A stretch of 64,000 nucleotides of DNA from assembly GCA_022749755.1 (NCBI GenBank), contig CM040451.1, forward strand, positions 5,842,871 to 5,906,870, read 5' to 3'. A program made the translations under genes and the position numbers. The notes below the pieces were generated by a model. It was not told the DNA's origin. It saw only the letters and a program-made list of their open reading frames with translations, and ran no database searches. This stretch comes from Azadirachta indica (lineage: Eukaryota; Streptophyta; Magnoliopsida; Sapindales; Meliaceae). Shown piece after piece: positions 13,230 to 24,380 of this stretch; position 1 is the first letter of the stretch; each line of letters opens with the position of its first letter.

Positions 13230-14785
13230 TTTCTCACTTGAACGGAACATTTTTCTTGATGACTTCGGTTAAGGGTGTAGTTATGCTACTAAAATCTCGA
13301 ACCAAGCGCCGATAAAAATTGACCAATCCATGAAAGCTTCTTACTTGATTCGTCGAAGTAGGCGTTGGCCATTCTTAAATTGCCTTCACCTTCTCCTCAT
13401 CGACCTTAATCCCTTTAGCACTTACAACAAAATCAATAAATACAAGCTTATCCGTGCAAAATGTACATTTCTTAAATTTAGCAAATAGCTTTTCTTTCCT
13501 TAAAACCTCTAAAATAAGTTTTAAATGTTCAATGTAATCATTCAAGTTTTTGCTATAAATCAAGATATTATCAAAATAGATTACTATGAATTTGCCGATA
13601 AAAGCATGTAAAACATGGTTCATAAGTCTCATAAAAGTATTAGGTGCATTAGTTAACCCAAAAAACATAACTAACTATTCATACAAACCATATTTTGTTT
13701 TAAATATAGTTTTTCACTCATCCCCTTCTTTCATCCTAATTTGATGGTATCCACTCTTAAGATCAATTTTAGAAAATACACAAGATTCATACAATTCATC
13801 TAACATATCATCTAATCGAGTAATGTGATGTCAATACTTTACTGTAATATTGTTGACAGCTCGGCAATCAACACACATCCTTTATGTCCCATCTTTCTTA
13901 GGCACTAGTAACATCGAAACCGCACAAGAACTCATGCTTTCTCTAACATACTCTTTCTCCATCAGCTCATTAACTTGTCGTTAAAGTTCCTTTGTCTCCT
14001 CGAGATTTCTTCTATAAGATGGTCGGTTCGAATTGTTGCACCAGGTATAAAATGAATTTGATGTTCAATTCCTCGAATTGGAGGTAAACCAGTGGATACC
14101 TTTTCAAAAAGACATCTTCGAATTGCTGCGAAGAAACATAACATTACTTGGCAAGGATCCGGCAAAATCGTCAGGGGCTGTTGTGAAAGTAAAGCTCTCT
14201 TAATCTCACTTTTTTTTGCAATAAAATTATATTTTTCCTTTCTCTCACACATCAACGTTGCAACTCTCTCATTTTTCCTCTCACTCTCTTTCGCATTTTT
14301 GCCTTTCTCGTTTTCTTTTTTTTTTTTTCACTCGCTTTTTGCATCTTTAATTGGTCTTCGAGAACTTGTTTTGAAGTCAATGATACAAGTGATATAGGTT
14401 GCCCAATAGGATGTGCATGCATAGGAATCACATCATAAAGGATCTCATCGTAATACTTGCCAATATAGATGCCACTAACACTGGTTTTGTTACCTTGATT
14501 TCTCTACAATTATTTATCCATTGGAGCTGGTATGGTCGTGGATATTTCATGGTAGGTAACAACAATTTCTCCACTAATTCGGTGTTGGTCACGTTGGTGT
14601 AACTTCCTCCATCAATTATAACATTTAATGTCACAATTTCTAAAAGCAGTGGATTTAATGTTACCTTATTTTTGCGGCACAACTTGTTTAGCATCCTTAA
14701 AAGCTTCGGAATTAGACTTTATTAATGGAAATTCCTACTGTTTAGGAGTTGATCTCCATGAGTTTGTAGTAGTTGTGCTTGCTCC
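13230..14785 (-). pseudogene. Element B1 pol (protease to RT), decayed
   Basis: Minus-strand Ty3/gypsy pol. The protease is at 14428-14650 with the active-site motif IIDGGS. The RT N-terminal region is at 13680-14255 (GIEHQI). The RT palm is at 13375-13668, where the YFDD box reads YFDN. Many stops and frameshifts are present. A deletion fuses the gag spacer directly to the protease near 14628-14640, removing the CCHC knuckle that B2 keeps near 47440. The left end is cut in RT (13230), and the gene is interrupted upstream by element A1. Confidence 0.85.
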
Positions 14786-15634
14786 TGATGCAAATACGGA
14801 TGCACACAAGAGCAATGATCCAATTCAGCTACCTAATGGTCCCGTTACAAGAGCAAGAATGAAGAAATTCAAAGATGCATTGAATGGGATGATTCAAGGT
14901 TTGTGGGATGATCTTACAACAATTCAAGAGTGTAAGAAAGAGTCAAATATCAAGCTTGGACTTCAAGACAATAATCAGAGCTTGGTAACATTGACACGAG
15001 TACAAGAAGGCAAAACCTGAAGATTAAAGTTTCTACGGAATTCAACTTCTCAAATTTGTATAAGACCATATTCGAATGATGTCTCAAGGCTAAGCAAGCA
15101 TGTTCAAGTTCTTTTAATTGCAGTTCGAATCAAATCGTCATCATGATGCAAGTTTCGGATTCCATGTGCCAGTTTGGGCTAAGTTGCTGTTCAAACCCAT
15201 TATCTATTTTAGTCTTATTTATAAACATATATTTATAATTTGTATGTGTTTGGGCTGTTAATGTTAATTATTAAGCCCAAATTCAGTTTATTTTATTTTA
15301 AGTTAGAATAAGTTTATTTTTATGGCCAAACACTCCAATTAGGGTTACTTATCTCCTGTACTCTTATATATTCAGCCACATGTTCCCATGGAGGCAGCAA
15401 TTACTTTTCTTAAATGAAATTAAATTGAGAGTGTTTTCTCTTATTTTGATTCTTACTTGAATCAAGGTTCTTACAATCAAAGCTAATTACTTTGAGGGTA
15501 TTTATTCTAAGGTTCTATTTCACAAGTTGAAATTGGGTTACAGACTTGGGTGAATCTGATTTAGCTTTCCAAGAAGTTGTTTGCATGCGTAAAGATATTG
15601 GGTCTCAAGTTTAATATACTCGGGGTTTGTATCA
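14786..15634 (+). repeat. A1 5' LTR
   Basis: 849 bp, TGATGCAAATACGG to GGTTTGTATCA. The TATA box is near 15365-15372. Its first part still reads as the pol tail, with an open frame from 14628 to 15020 that runs in from upstream B1 sequence by chance. Confidence 0.95.
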
Positions 15635-15637
15635 GTT

Positions 15638-15650
15638 TGGTATCAGAGCT
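15638..15650 (+). other. A1 primer-binding site (initiator tRNA-Met)
   Basis: TGGTATCAGAGCT, a perfect match to the usual plant initiator tRNA-Met site, three bases after the 5' LTR. Confidence 0.9.
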
Positions 15651-16465
15651 ACGGCTCTAAATCAGGTTATATCGTCTTTCAAATTTGTCCATTTGTTTCT
15701 TTAGTTTCTGAGTCTGTTTTGCTTCAATTCCATTTATTTTCGTTTTTGTGTCTATCATATCAAAAAAAAAAAAAAGAGAAGAGGGTTTCCTTTCAATTCA
15801 CAGCAAGTCAAGTTTGGGTTGTATCAATCTCCAATTCGGTTGATTTAGTCTTTGTCTATTCGTTTCTTTTCTGTCTGTTTCTATTTATTTTTGTTTGGTC
15901 ACTCCTACGTGTTTGAAGGTAAAAAAAAAAATTAAAAAATAATAAAAACGGAGAGAAAAGCAAAGCATTTGGCCAAGAGAAAAAAAAAAAAAGGGGCAGG
16001 TGTTAAACGAAAATAAGGAGAATAAAAAGAAAAATCAGATTGCTTTTAAGGAGTTTGACCAAATCAAGCCTACATTCCAAAACAAACTTCCTAATCTTTC
16101 CATAATTTTTGGTTGATTTTCCTATTTCTGTACTGATTTTTTTTTCTTTGTTCTTAATATTTCCTTTATCATTTCTAAAAAAAATATTTCCTAGTCGTTG
16201 TGCTTTCCCAATTTGTCGCCTATCTAAATTAGTTTTATTTTACTTTTCATTGTATTTAGTAAGTTTGTATAAATTTTGATTTTTGCAACTATTTTTAATA
16301 AGAGAATTAGAGTGAAAAAAGGCTTAGTGTGAGCTCATCTAGAGAAAGCCATAAAATTAAGTGTGAAACACGAGCGAACTTGAGTGATAACATTACTTGA
16401 GTGAAACACGTGAAGGAGTGAAATGAGGAAATTATTCTTTTGCTTTACTAACTTTGTCTTGCAGA
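15651..16465 (+). other. A1 untranslated leader
   Basis: About 0.8 kb between the primer-binding site and gag. It contains T-rich runs, a poly-A run near 15760-15773, and an A-rich then GGGG purine run near 15988-16000. It ends in TTTGTCTTGCAG directly before the gag ATG, which resembles a splice acceptor. No gene is seen. Confidence 0.6.
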
Positions 16466-19400
16466 ATGAGTGGACAAGCAAGAAATCCACAAGGTGAAAT
16501 AGATCGATTCCAAGCCTTAACCGAGTTGTTGCAAGCCATGGATAGAAAATATGGAGAGTTGGTTGATAGAATGGAGAGGCTGGAGGTTTCAGTCACAAGG
16601 GGGCAGCTCTAATGCTCCTAATCCAACCATGCAAACTAGGCGAGTTCCAAGAAGAGCTCAATTAGATGATGGCTTTAGTAATAGTGAATCGCTTGATGAC
16701 AATGGAGAGGAAGAAGAGGTGAGACCGAGGGTAAGAAGCAATAACAATAGCAACAGTGGGGTCAAACTGAAAATTCCCCCATTTTATGGAAGAATGGATC
16801 CTGAGGCTTACTTGGATTGGGAAACGAAGATTGAATTAGTGTTTGATTGCAATGACTACACTGAATCCAAGAAGTTGAAGCTTGCCGTGGCTGTTTTTGA
16901 AGCTTATGCTATTACTTGGTGGGATGATACTAACCAAAAGCGAAGGAGAAATAGGGAAAGGCCCATTGAAGAGTGGAGAGATCTGAAATCCATCATGCGC
17001 AAGAGATTTGTACCAAGTTACTACTATAGAGAATTGTATAATCGACTTCAAAATCTCACTCAAGGGTCTAAGAGTGTTAAGGAATACTACAAGGAGATGG
17101 AGGTAGCAATGATAAGAGCAAATGTAGAGGAAGATAATGAGGCTACAATGGCAAGATTTCTCAATGGTTTGAACAAAGAAATTTCTAATGTGGTTGAATT
17201 GCAGCCATATATGGAGCTAGAAGACTTACTTCACCTTGCATTGAAGGTTGAGAAGCAACTGAAAAAGAGAGGTCGTACAAGTCAGTTTTCCTCCTATACT
17301 TCTGCATTCAAATCAAATTGGAGGAAAGATGATAAGGCTTCGTCATCCAAGCCTAAAATCGAATTCAAAGAGTTTCCCAAAACATCCAACTCAAGCAAAG
17401 ACAAGGGTAAGCTTGCTTCTACTACTAACACCAGAAATATTAAATGTTTTAAATGTCAAGGTGTAGGACATTACAAGCGGGATTGCCCAAATCAAAGAAC
17501 CATATTCATGCTTGAGGGAGAGTACTATTCGGCCAGTGAAGAGGAGAATGAACAAGAGACGATGCCAACTCTTGAAGATGCAAGTGATGAAGAAGGGGAT
17601 GAGCAATTTACTATGGCGGAAAATGGTAAGGCTCTTGTATCAAGAAGAGTTTTGAATATGCAAGCCCAACAGGAAGAATGTGATCAAAGAGAGAATCTCT
17701 TCCATACTAGGTGCCTTGTAAAGGATAGGGTTTGTGATGTGATAGTTGATGGTGGCAGTGTAACTAATGTTGCTAGTACTACTCTTGTAGAAAAGTTGGG
17801 GTTACCTACTTTAAAACATCCACATCCTTACAAGTTGAAGTGGCTTAATGATTGTGGGGAAATTAGGGTGACAAAGCAAGTTCTTGTTGCCTTCAAAATA
17901 GGCAAGTATAGAGATGAGTTGTTGTTTGATGTAGTGCCCATGCATGCTAGTCATCTCTTGTTGGGACGCCCTTGGCAATTGACAGAAGGGTGTTACATAA
18001 TGGTTTTACAAATCATTATACTTTTGAGAAGGATGGGAAGAAAATTACTCTTGTACCACTTTCACCTAAAGAAGTTTATGAGGGTGAGTTTAGAAGAATG
18101 CAAAGTAAGAAAGAAAACAAGAGTGGGGAGAAAAGAGTGAGTGAAGTTGTAACAAAGGAGGGTAAGTTTTCAAAAGAAAAGAGTGGCAAAAATAATGAGA
18201 AAGAAAAAAAAGTGAGTTCGAATGAAGAGGGGCAGAATTCAAATGAGGGAAAAAGAGTGGAGGAAAAAGAAACAATTGAGTGTGAAAAGAAACAAGTGAG
18301 CTTTTATGCAAAAAGAGGTGATATTAGGGCAGCTTGGTTTTCCAACAAAAGTATACTTGTACTTATGTACAAGGAACTTTACTTAAACACTAATGACCTT
18401 AATACTTTTTTGTCTACTGCATTTGTTTTTCTTTTACAGGCTTATGAAGATGTTTTTCCCGAGAAGGTGCCCAATGAATTGCCGCCCATTAGGGGTATCG
18501 AGCATCAGATCGATTTTATTCCTGGAGCTTCAATTCCAAATAAACCAGCCTATAGGAGTAATCCCGAGGAGACAAAGGAGCTTCAAAGGCAAGTTGAGGA
18601 GTTGTTAACCAAGGGATATGTTAGAGAAAGTATGAGTCCATGTGCTGTTCCTGTTCTGTCGGTACCTAAGAAAGATGGCTCTTGGCGTATGTGTGTTGAT
18701 TGTCGTGCAATTAATAACATTACGGTAAAGTATCGCCATCCTATTCCTAGGCTAGATGATATGCTTGATGAATTATATGGTTCTCCTATCTTTAGCAAAA
18801 TTGATTTGAAAAGTGGGTATCATCAAATTCGCATGAGAGAGGGTGATAGAGATGTGAAGTTTTTAAGTCATTTTTGGAAAGTTTTGTGGAGTAAATTGGG
18901 TACTAAATTGTTATATTCTACTACTTGTCACCCACAAACTGATGGTCAAACAGAAGTTGTGAATAGAACTTTGGGAACTTTGTTGAGTGCTATTGTCCAA
19001 AAAAATTTGAAGAATTGGGAAGAGTGCATTCCATTTGTTGAATTCGCATATAATAGAGTTGTGCATTCTACTACTGGTTTTTCACCGTTTGAAATTGTTT
19101 ATGGCTTTAACCCACTAACCCCTTTGGATTTAGTTCCTTTACCTTGTGATGAAAGAACTAGCTTAGATGAAAAAACAAAGGCAGAATTGGTGAGAAAACT
19201 ACATGCAGATGTGCGCAAGAACATTGAAAAGAAGAATCAACAAATTACAAGCCAAGTAAACAAAGGACGAAGGCGCGTTGTATTCGAGCCTGGTGATTGG
19301 GTTTGGGTACATATGCGAAAGGAAAGGTTTCCAACTCAAAGGAAGTCAAAGCTACATCCAAGAGGAGATGGTCCCTTTCAAGTTGTTGAGAAGATCAATG

Positions 19401-19639
19401 ATAATGCCTATAAATTGGATCTTCCTGGTGAGTATACTGTGAATGCAACTTTTAATGTGGCTCATCTTTCTCCTTTTGATGTAGATGGTGAAGATTCGTG
19501 GATGAATCATCTTGAGGAGCAAGGGAATGATGCAAATACGGATGCACACAAGAGCAATGATCCAATTCAGCTACCTAATGGTCCCGTTACAAGAGCAAGA
19601 ATGAAGAAATTCAAAGATGCATTGAATGGGATCATTTAA
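16466..19639 (+). pseudogene. A1 gag-pol with RT/RNase H/IN deletion
   Basis: Polyprotein for particle assembly, reverse transcription and integration. ATG 16466 starts MSGQARNPQ. A 2-bp loss near 16610 shifts the frame. The frame 16551-18140 then carries gag, the CCHC knuckle (CFKCQGVGHYKRDC, about 17446-17487) and protease (IVDGGS near 17742). A one-T loss near 17979 shifts it again. The frame 17972-19639 (555 codons) carries the pol linker and RT up to [11 protein letters not shown], then jumps in frame to [10 protein letters not shown] of integrase, the TDGQTE glutamate, the GPF module, and a tail that runs into the 3' LTR. The RT YFDD box, RNase H and the first integrase aspartates are absent. 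Confidence 0.9.
19514..19527 (+). other. A1 polypurine tract
   Basis: Purine-rich GAGGAGCAAGGGAA ends exactly where the 3' LTR begins, as expected for the plus-strand primer. It also encodes part of the polyprotein. Confidence 0.75.
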
Positions 19640-20376
19640 GGTTTGTGGGATGATCTTACAACAATTCAAGAGTATAAGAAAGAGTCAAATATCAAGCTTG
19701 GACTTCAAGACAATAATTAGAGCTTGGTAACATTGACACAAGTACAAGAAGGCAAAACCTGAAGATTAAAGCTTTTACGGAATTCAACTTCTCAAATTTG
19801 TATAAGATCATATTTGAATGATGTCTCAAGGCTAAGCAAGCATGTTCAAGTTCTTTTAATTGCAGTTCGAATCAGATCGTCATCATGATGCAAGTTTCGG
19901 ATTCCATGTGCCAGTTTGGGCTAAGTTGCTGTTCAAGCCCATTATCTATTTTAGTCTTATTTATAAACATATATTTATAATTTGTATGTGTTTGGGCTGT
20001 TAATGTTAATTATTAAGCCCAAATTCAGTTTATTTTATTTTAAGTTAGAATAAGTTTATTTTTGTGGCCAAACACTCCAATTAGGGTTACTTATCTCCTG
20101 TACTCTTATATATTCAGCCACATGCTCACATGGAGGCAGCAATTACTTTTCTTGAATGAAATTAAATTGAGAGTGTTTTCTCTTATTTTGATTCTTACTT
20201 GAATCAAGGTTCTTACAATCAAAGCTAATTACTTTGAGGGTATTTATTCTAAGGTTCTATTTCACAAGTTGAAATTGGGTTACAGACTTGGGTGAATCTG
20301 ATTTAGCTTTCTAAGAAGTTGCTTCCATGCGTAAAGATATTGGGTCTCAAGTTTAATATACTCGGGGTTCGTATCA
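19528..20376 (+). repeat. A1 3' LTR
   Basis: 849 bp ending GGTTCGTATCA, followed by the target duplication GCTCC. Its first 112 bases are read as the end of the pol frame, which stops early at 19639 because CAA has become TAA. Confidence 0.95.
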
Positions 20377-21254
20377 GCTCCTCTCCGAGCCTTGTTTCTT
20401 CGCTTTAGTTGCTCAATTTTGATGGCTTAGTGTACCACATCTGTCAAGTCTACATAATGTTGCATCTCCATCACGTCTGCGATCTTACGATTTAAACCAT
20501 GTAAAAATCTAGTCATGGTAGCTTCTCTATCCTCCTCTACATTTGCTCGGATCATAGCAACCTCTATCTCTTTGTAATATTCATCTACGCTTTTAGATCC
20601 TCGAGTTAGATGCTACAATTTGTTGAACAACTCCCAATGGTAGTAGCTTGGAATGAAACGTCTTCTCATTATTGTCTTAATCTCATCTCACATTTCAACA
20701 TGACGTTCTTCATTTCTTCTCCTATTCTTCAACAATTGATTTTACAAAATAATAGCATAATCAGTAAATTCAATTGCTGCAAGTTTTACCTTTTTAATTT
20801 CGGAATAATTGTGACAATCGAAAACCATTTTTATTTTCTTCTTCCACTCTAAATAAGCTTCCGAATCGTTTCTATCTTGAAACGGTGGAATTTTCACCTT
20901 AATGCTTCCTAAATCATTATCCAACAACTTAGGTCTACCCAATCTAACTTCTCTATTCCCATAACCACACAAATTCCTGCTCCGGTTAATTGGTGATTCA
21001 TCTAACTCCTCATCATCTTCAACATTACCCCATTATACCTTTGGTTGCATTTGCGTAGGTGGTTGTCTAATGGAAGAGCTTTGATGTTGCCCTCTTGGTG
21101 TCTCTTCTTCTAACCTATCCATCCTCTCATGGATTGGTTCTAACTTAGCTCTTATCATCTGTCTCATCTCACCCAATAACGCTTGCAATTGTAGGTTCGA
21201 AATAGTTTGTTGTTGTACCCCCGAGGTTGAATTTTCTTCTTGATTGTGAGACAT
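20377..21254 (-). pseudogene. Element B1 gag 5' part
   Basis: Minus-strand gag starting at ATG 21254 (MSHNQEENSTSG) and continuing to 20377, where A1 is inserted; the gene resumes at 14785. Open pieces are 21033-21254 (coiled-coil-like N-terminus with ERMDRLEEE) and 20742-20972 (KVKIPPFQDRNDSEAYLEW, the conserved gag region before the capsid core). A CAA-to-TAA stop lies near 21031, and further stops follow. The same protein is better preserved in B3 (33096-33793). Confidence 0.85.
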
Positions 21255-21771
21255 ATTTAAAATCTGCAAAACAAAGTTAAATACCTTACAAGCACTCTCT
21301 CACGTGTTTTCACTCACTCTCGTTTTGGAGCACTCAAATGTTCTCACACTTGCACACTCTTAATCAAAATTTTAGTGGCAATTTTAAGATGAGAAGCAAT
21401 CAAAACAAATCACAGATTCAATAAGCAATTCTTAAGAAATTGATACAAGCAATGGCAGTATTGGATCAAGAATAAGGAATATTAAGCCAATACTACAAGA
21501 AATTATGAATATAATAAATAACAACAATTCTCTTTTTTTTTCTATTTCTCTTTTTTTGCTTTATTTCTTTTTTTTTTAGGAAGTAGAAATGAAAATATGA
21601 ACTCAAAATAAATTAAAGAAAATAAAATACAAAATTCGAATTTGGACCAATCAAAGAGGAATTTGGCCACAATATTTTTTCTTTTTGTATTTTTTTTTTT
21701 TAGAATTCTAATTTAAGAAGTAAAGGAACAATAAAGATGTAAAGGATAACTTAAACTTGCCTTGGAATCAA
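21255..21771 (-). other. B1 untranslated leader
   Basis: About 0.5 kb of AT-rich DNA between the primer-binding site and gag of B1, matching the leaders of B2 (53933-54441) and B3 (32591-33095). It includes T-rich microsatellite-like runs near 21531-21580 and 21670-21700. No gene is seen. Confidence 0.65.
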
Positions 21772-21784
21772 AACTCTGATACCA
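21772..21784 (-). other. B1 primer-binding site
   Basis: AACTCTGATACCA on the plus strand, that is TGGTATCAGAGTT on the coding strand, one mismatch from the initiator tRNA-Met site. Confidence 0.85.
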
Positions 21785-21786
21785 AA

Positions 21787-22451
21787 TGATACGAACCTCG
21801 CCAATAACATGACGAAACCCAACACCGAATGTAATAAAAAAACCCCAAGATTTTCCAAAACGCAAGTTTATTGAGCCTTGACCCGATACCTATCTAAATA
21901 AGAACCAAAATTATGATTTCTCAAATGCCACACTAAAAATCCTTAAGCAAAACATTTAATAATTTAGACGATAAGTTTGGTTGTTTTGAACTTCACAAGA
22001 AATTAAAACTTGAAGAGTTCAAAAATAAGAAATTGTAAGAAATAATTTAACACTCAGTTTGCTTATTTCTTTTCAAGAAATGAAAGTCTTTTTATAGGCA
22101 AATAAAGGAAAAATGTCAAAAGTTAAGCTAACAATCCTACCTAACAATTTGATAAAATAAATACAAACTTTATAACTTTTAAAAATTACAAATTTCAAAC
22201 ATGAAAACGTAAGCAATGACGTAAGATTCTTAAAAATTATACAAATAGACTATAATTTTTGAATATTTTCGTATTAGTCTTCTTGGACTTCGATCCCTTG
22301 AATGATGTTCACTGAGCCTAATTCTTCAAGAAGTGTATCTTGAATTGTATTTGAATCACACATCTTTTTAATTAATCCATTTAAGACACTTTCTAATGTC
22401 TTGACTCTAGCTCTTGTAATCGGTCCACTTGGCATGCTTAGCGAATCATAT
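21787..22451 (-). mobile_element. B1 5' LTR, truncated
   Basis: Family B LTR from TGATACGAACCTCGCC to GCGAATCATATA. About 145 bp at its outer end are missing. It is joined directly to family C pol at 22452. The TGACGTCA-rich block is also shortened here (near 22215). Confidence 0.88.
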
Positions 22452-23535
22452 AGTGACCTCCAACACAACTGTCATGAGCTTTCATGATAATAGACTTTCT
22501 TAAAGAACATCGAGGAATGCACAGATAATTACCTTTAAAGAGGTAGCCCTCTTGCCGCAAGAACTGCTTGTAAGTATGATTTTCACATTCTGCCCATATC
22601 TTGCCGAAGTTTGGATCATTTGCATATAATTCCTTCACGACTTCAAAGCCTATGACTTTCACTTGCATTGAGGATAACAAGGAATGTTTTCGGTTAAGTG
22701 CATCAGCTACAACATTTTGAACTCCAAATTTGTGCTTGATGGTGAAGTTGAAAGATTGAAGAAATTCAACCCATCCAGCATGTCTTTGATTTAGGTTCTG
22801 TTGGCTGTTGATGAATTTCAAGGCCTCATGATCTGAATAAAGAACGGATGGTTTTGAAAAAAGATATTGACTCCAATGAGCCAAAGAGTAACAGATTGCA
22901 TACAACTTCTTATTGTAAGTAGAATATTTCTTGCGAGTTTCATTTAGTTTCTCACTGAATAAAGCAATTTGTTTGTTTCCTTGGCTCAAAATACCACCAA
23001 TTCTAGTATTTGATGCATCACATTCAACTTCGAACACTTGGTTAAAATCCGGAAGTGAAAAAATGTGTGCTTGAGTTACTTTGTTGTTGATAGTGTCAAA
23101 GCTCCTTTGCGCTTTTTCAGTCCACTTGAAAGTTTCTCCCTTTAGACACTCAGTAATTAAAGCAACAGTTGTACTAAATCCTTTAATAAAATACCGATAA
23201 AACGATGCAAGGCCATAAAAACTCTGAATGTCAAGCAAAGACTTATGCATTGGCCACTTGAGGATTGCTTCTGTCTTGCTGGAATCCATCTTGATGCCTT
23301 CTTTAGATACAACATAGCCCAAAAAGACTAGGATATTAGTAAATAATTCACACTTCTTCAAATTAGCATATAACTTTTGTTGCTGCAGTGTGTTGAACAC
23401 TTGACGGAGATGGTTGACATGTTGTTGTTCATCCTTGCTATATACAAAAATATCATCAAAGTACACAACAACAAATTCTCCGATGAAAGGCTTGAAAACA
23501 TGATTCATCAATCGCATAAAAGTGCTTGGAGCATT
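22452..23535 (-). pseudogene. Family C pol: RT, RNase H, integrase N-terminus
   Basis: A long open stretch (22438-23517, 359 codons) on the minus strand. It begins in RT at MRLMNHVF, has the intact catalytic box VVVYFDDIF, then the RNase H region (ECDAS, YSDHEAL, NVVADALNRK), and ends in the integrase zinc-finger start CVGGH. There the join to the B1 LTR adds YMIR and a stop. Its upstream half lies at 30675-31766, displaced by element A2, whose target duplication GCATT sits at 23531-23535. RT and RNase H motifs look intact, but the gene is cut at both ends. Confidence 0.9.
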
Positions 23536-24380
23536 TGATACGAACCCCGAGTATATTAAACTTGAGACCCAATATCTTTACGCATGGAAGCAATCTCTTG
23601 GAAAGCTAAATCAGATTCACCTAAGTCTACAACCCAATTTCAACTTGTGAAATAGAACCTTAGAATAAATACCCTCAAAGTAATTAGCTTTGATTGTAAG
23701 AATCTTGATTTAAGTAAGAATCAAAACAAGAGAAAACACTCAATTTTATTTCATTCGAAAAAGTAATTCATGCCCCATGGGAGCATGTGGCTGAATATAT
23801 AAGGGTACAAAAGATAAGTAACCCTAATTAGAGTGTTTGGCTATAAAATTAAACTTATTCTAACTTAAAATAAAATAAATTGAATTTGGGCTTAATAATT
23901 AGCGTTAACAGCCTAAACACATAACAAATTATAAATATATGTTTACAAATAAGATTAAAATAGATAATGGGATTAAATAGCAACTTAGCCCAAATTGGCA
24001 CATGGAATCAGAAACTTGCATCATGATGATGATCTGATTCGAACTGCAATTAAAAGACTTGAACATGCTTGCTTAGCCTGAAGACATCATTCAAATATGG
24101 CCTTATACAAATTTGAGAAGTTGAATTCCGTAAAAACTTTAATCTTCAGGTTTTGCCTTCTTGTACTTGTGTCAATGTTACCAAGCTCTAATTATTTTTT
24201 TGAAGTCCAAGCTTAATATTTGACTCTTTCTTACACTCTTGAATTATTGCAAGATCATCCCACAAACCTTGAATCATCCCATTCAATGCATCTTTGAATT
24301 TCTTCATTCTTGCTCTTGTAACGGGACCATTAGGTAGCTGAATTGGATCATTGCTCTCGTGTGCATCCGTATTTGCATCA
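23536..24380 (-). repeat. A2 3' LTR
   Basis: 845 bp, plus-strand TGATACGAACCCCG to GTATTTGCATCA. The neighbouring polypurine tract is the pyrimidine run TTCCCTCGTTCCTC at 24381-24394. The last pol codons (24188-24380) lie inside this LTR. Confidence 0.95.

Larger units (their letters stand above)
14786..20376 (+). mobile_element. Element A1, two-LTR Ty3/gypsy with internal deletion
   Basis: Family A element of 5591 bp with 849-bp LTRs at both ends. Perfect 5-bp target duplications GCTCC lie at 14781-14785 and 20377-20381, inside B1 gag. By eye the two LTRs differ at about 19 of 849 sites, mostly transitions, so insertion was fairly recent. Internally it has a primer-binding site, a leader, gag, protease, the start of RT, and the second half of integrase. 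About 1.5 kb of RT, RNase H and integrase is deleted, so it could move only with proteins supplied by another copy. Confidence 0.95.

Noticed and set aside
14628..15020. 130-codon open frame as a separate gene
   Set aside because: It is antisense B1 gag followed by the coding tail in the A1 5' LTR, joined by chance at the insertion point.
18090..18311. Serine/leucine-rich minus-strand frames opposite the pol linker (also at 50194 and 63018)
   Set aside because: They are complement of the lysine-rich linker of gag-pol; no independent evidence of coding.
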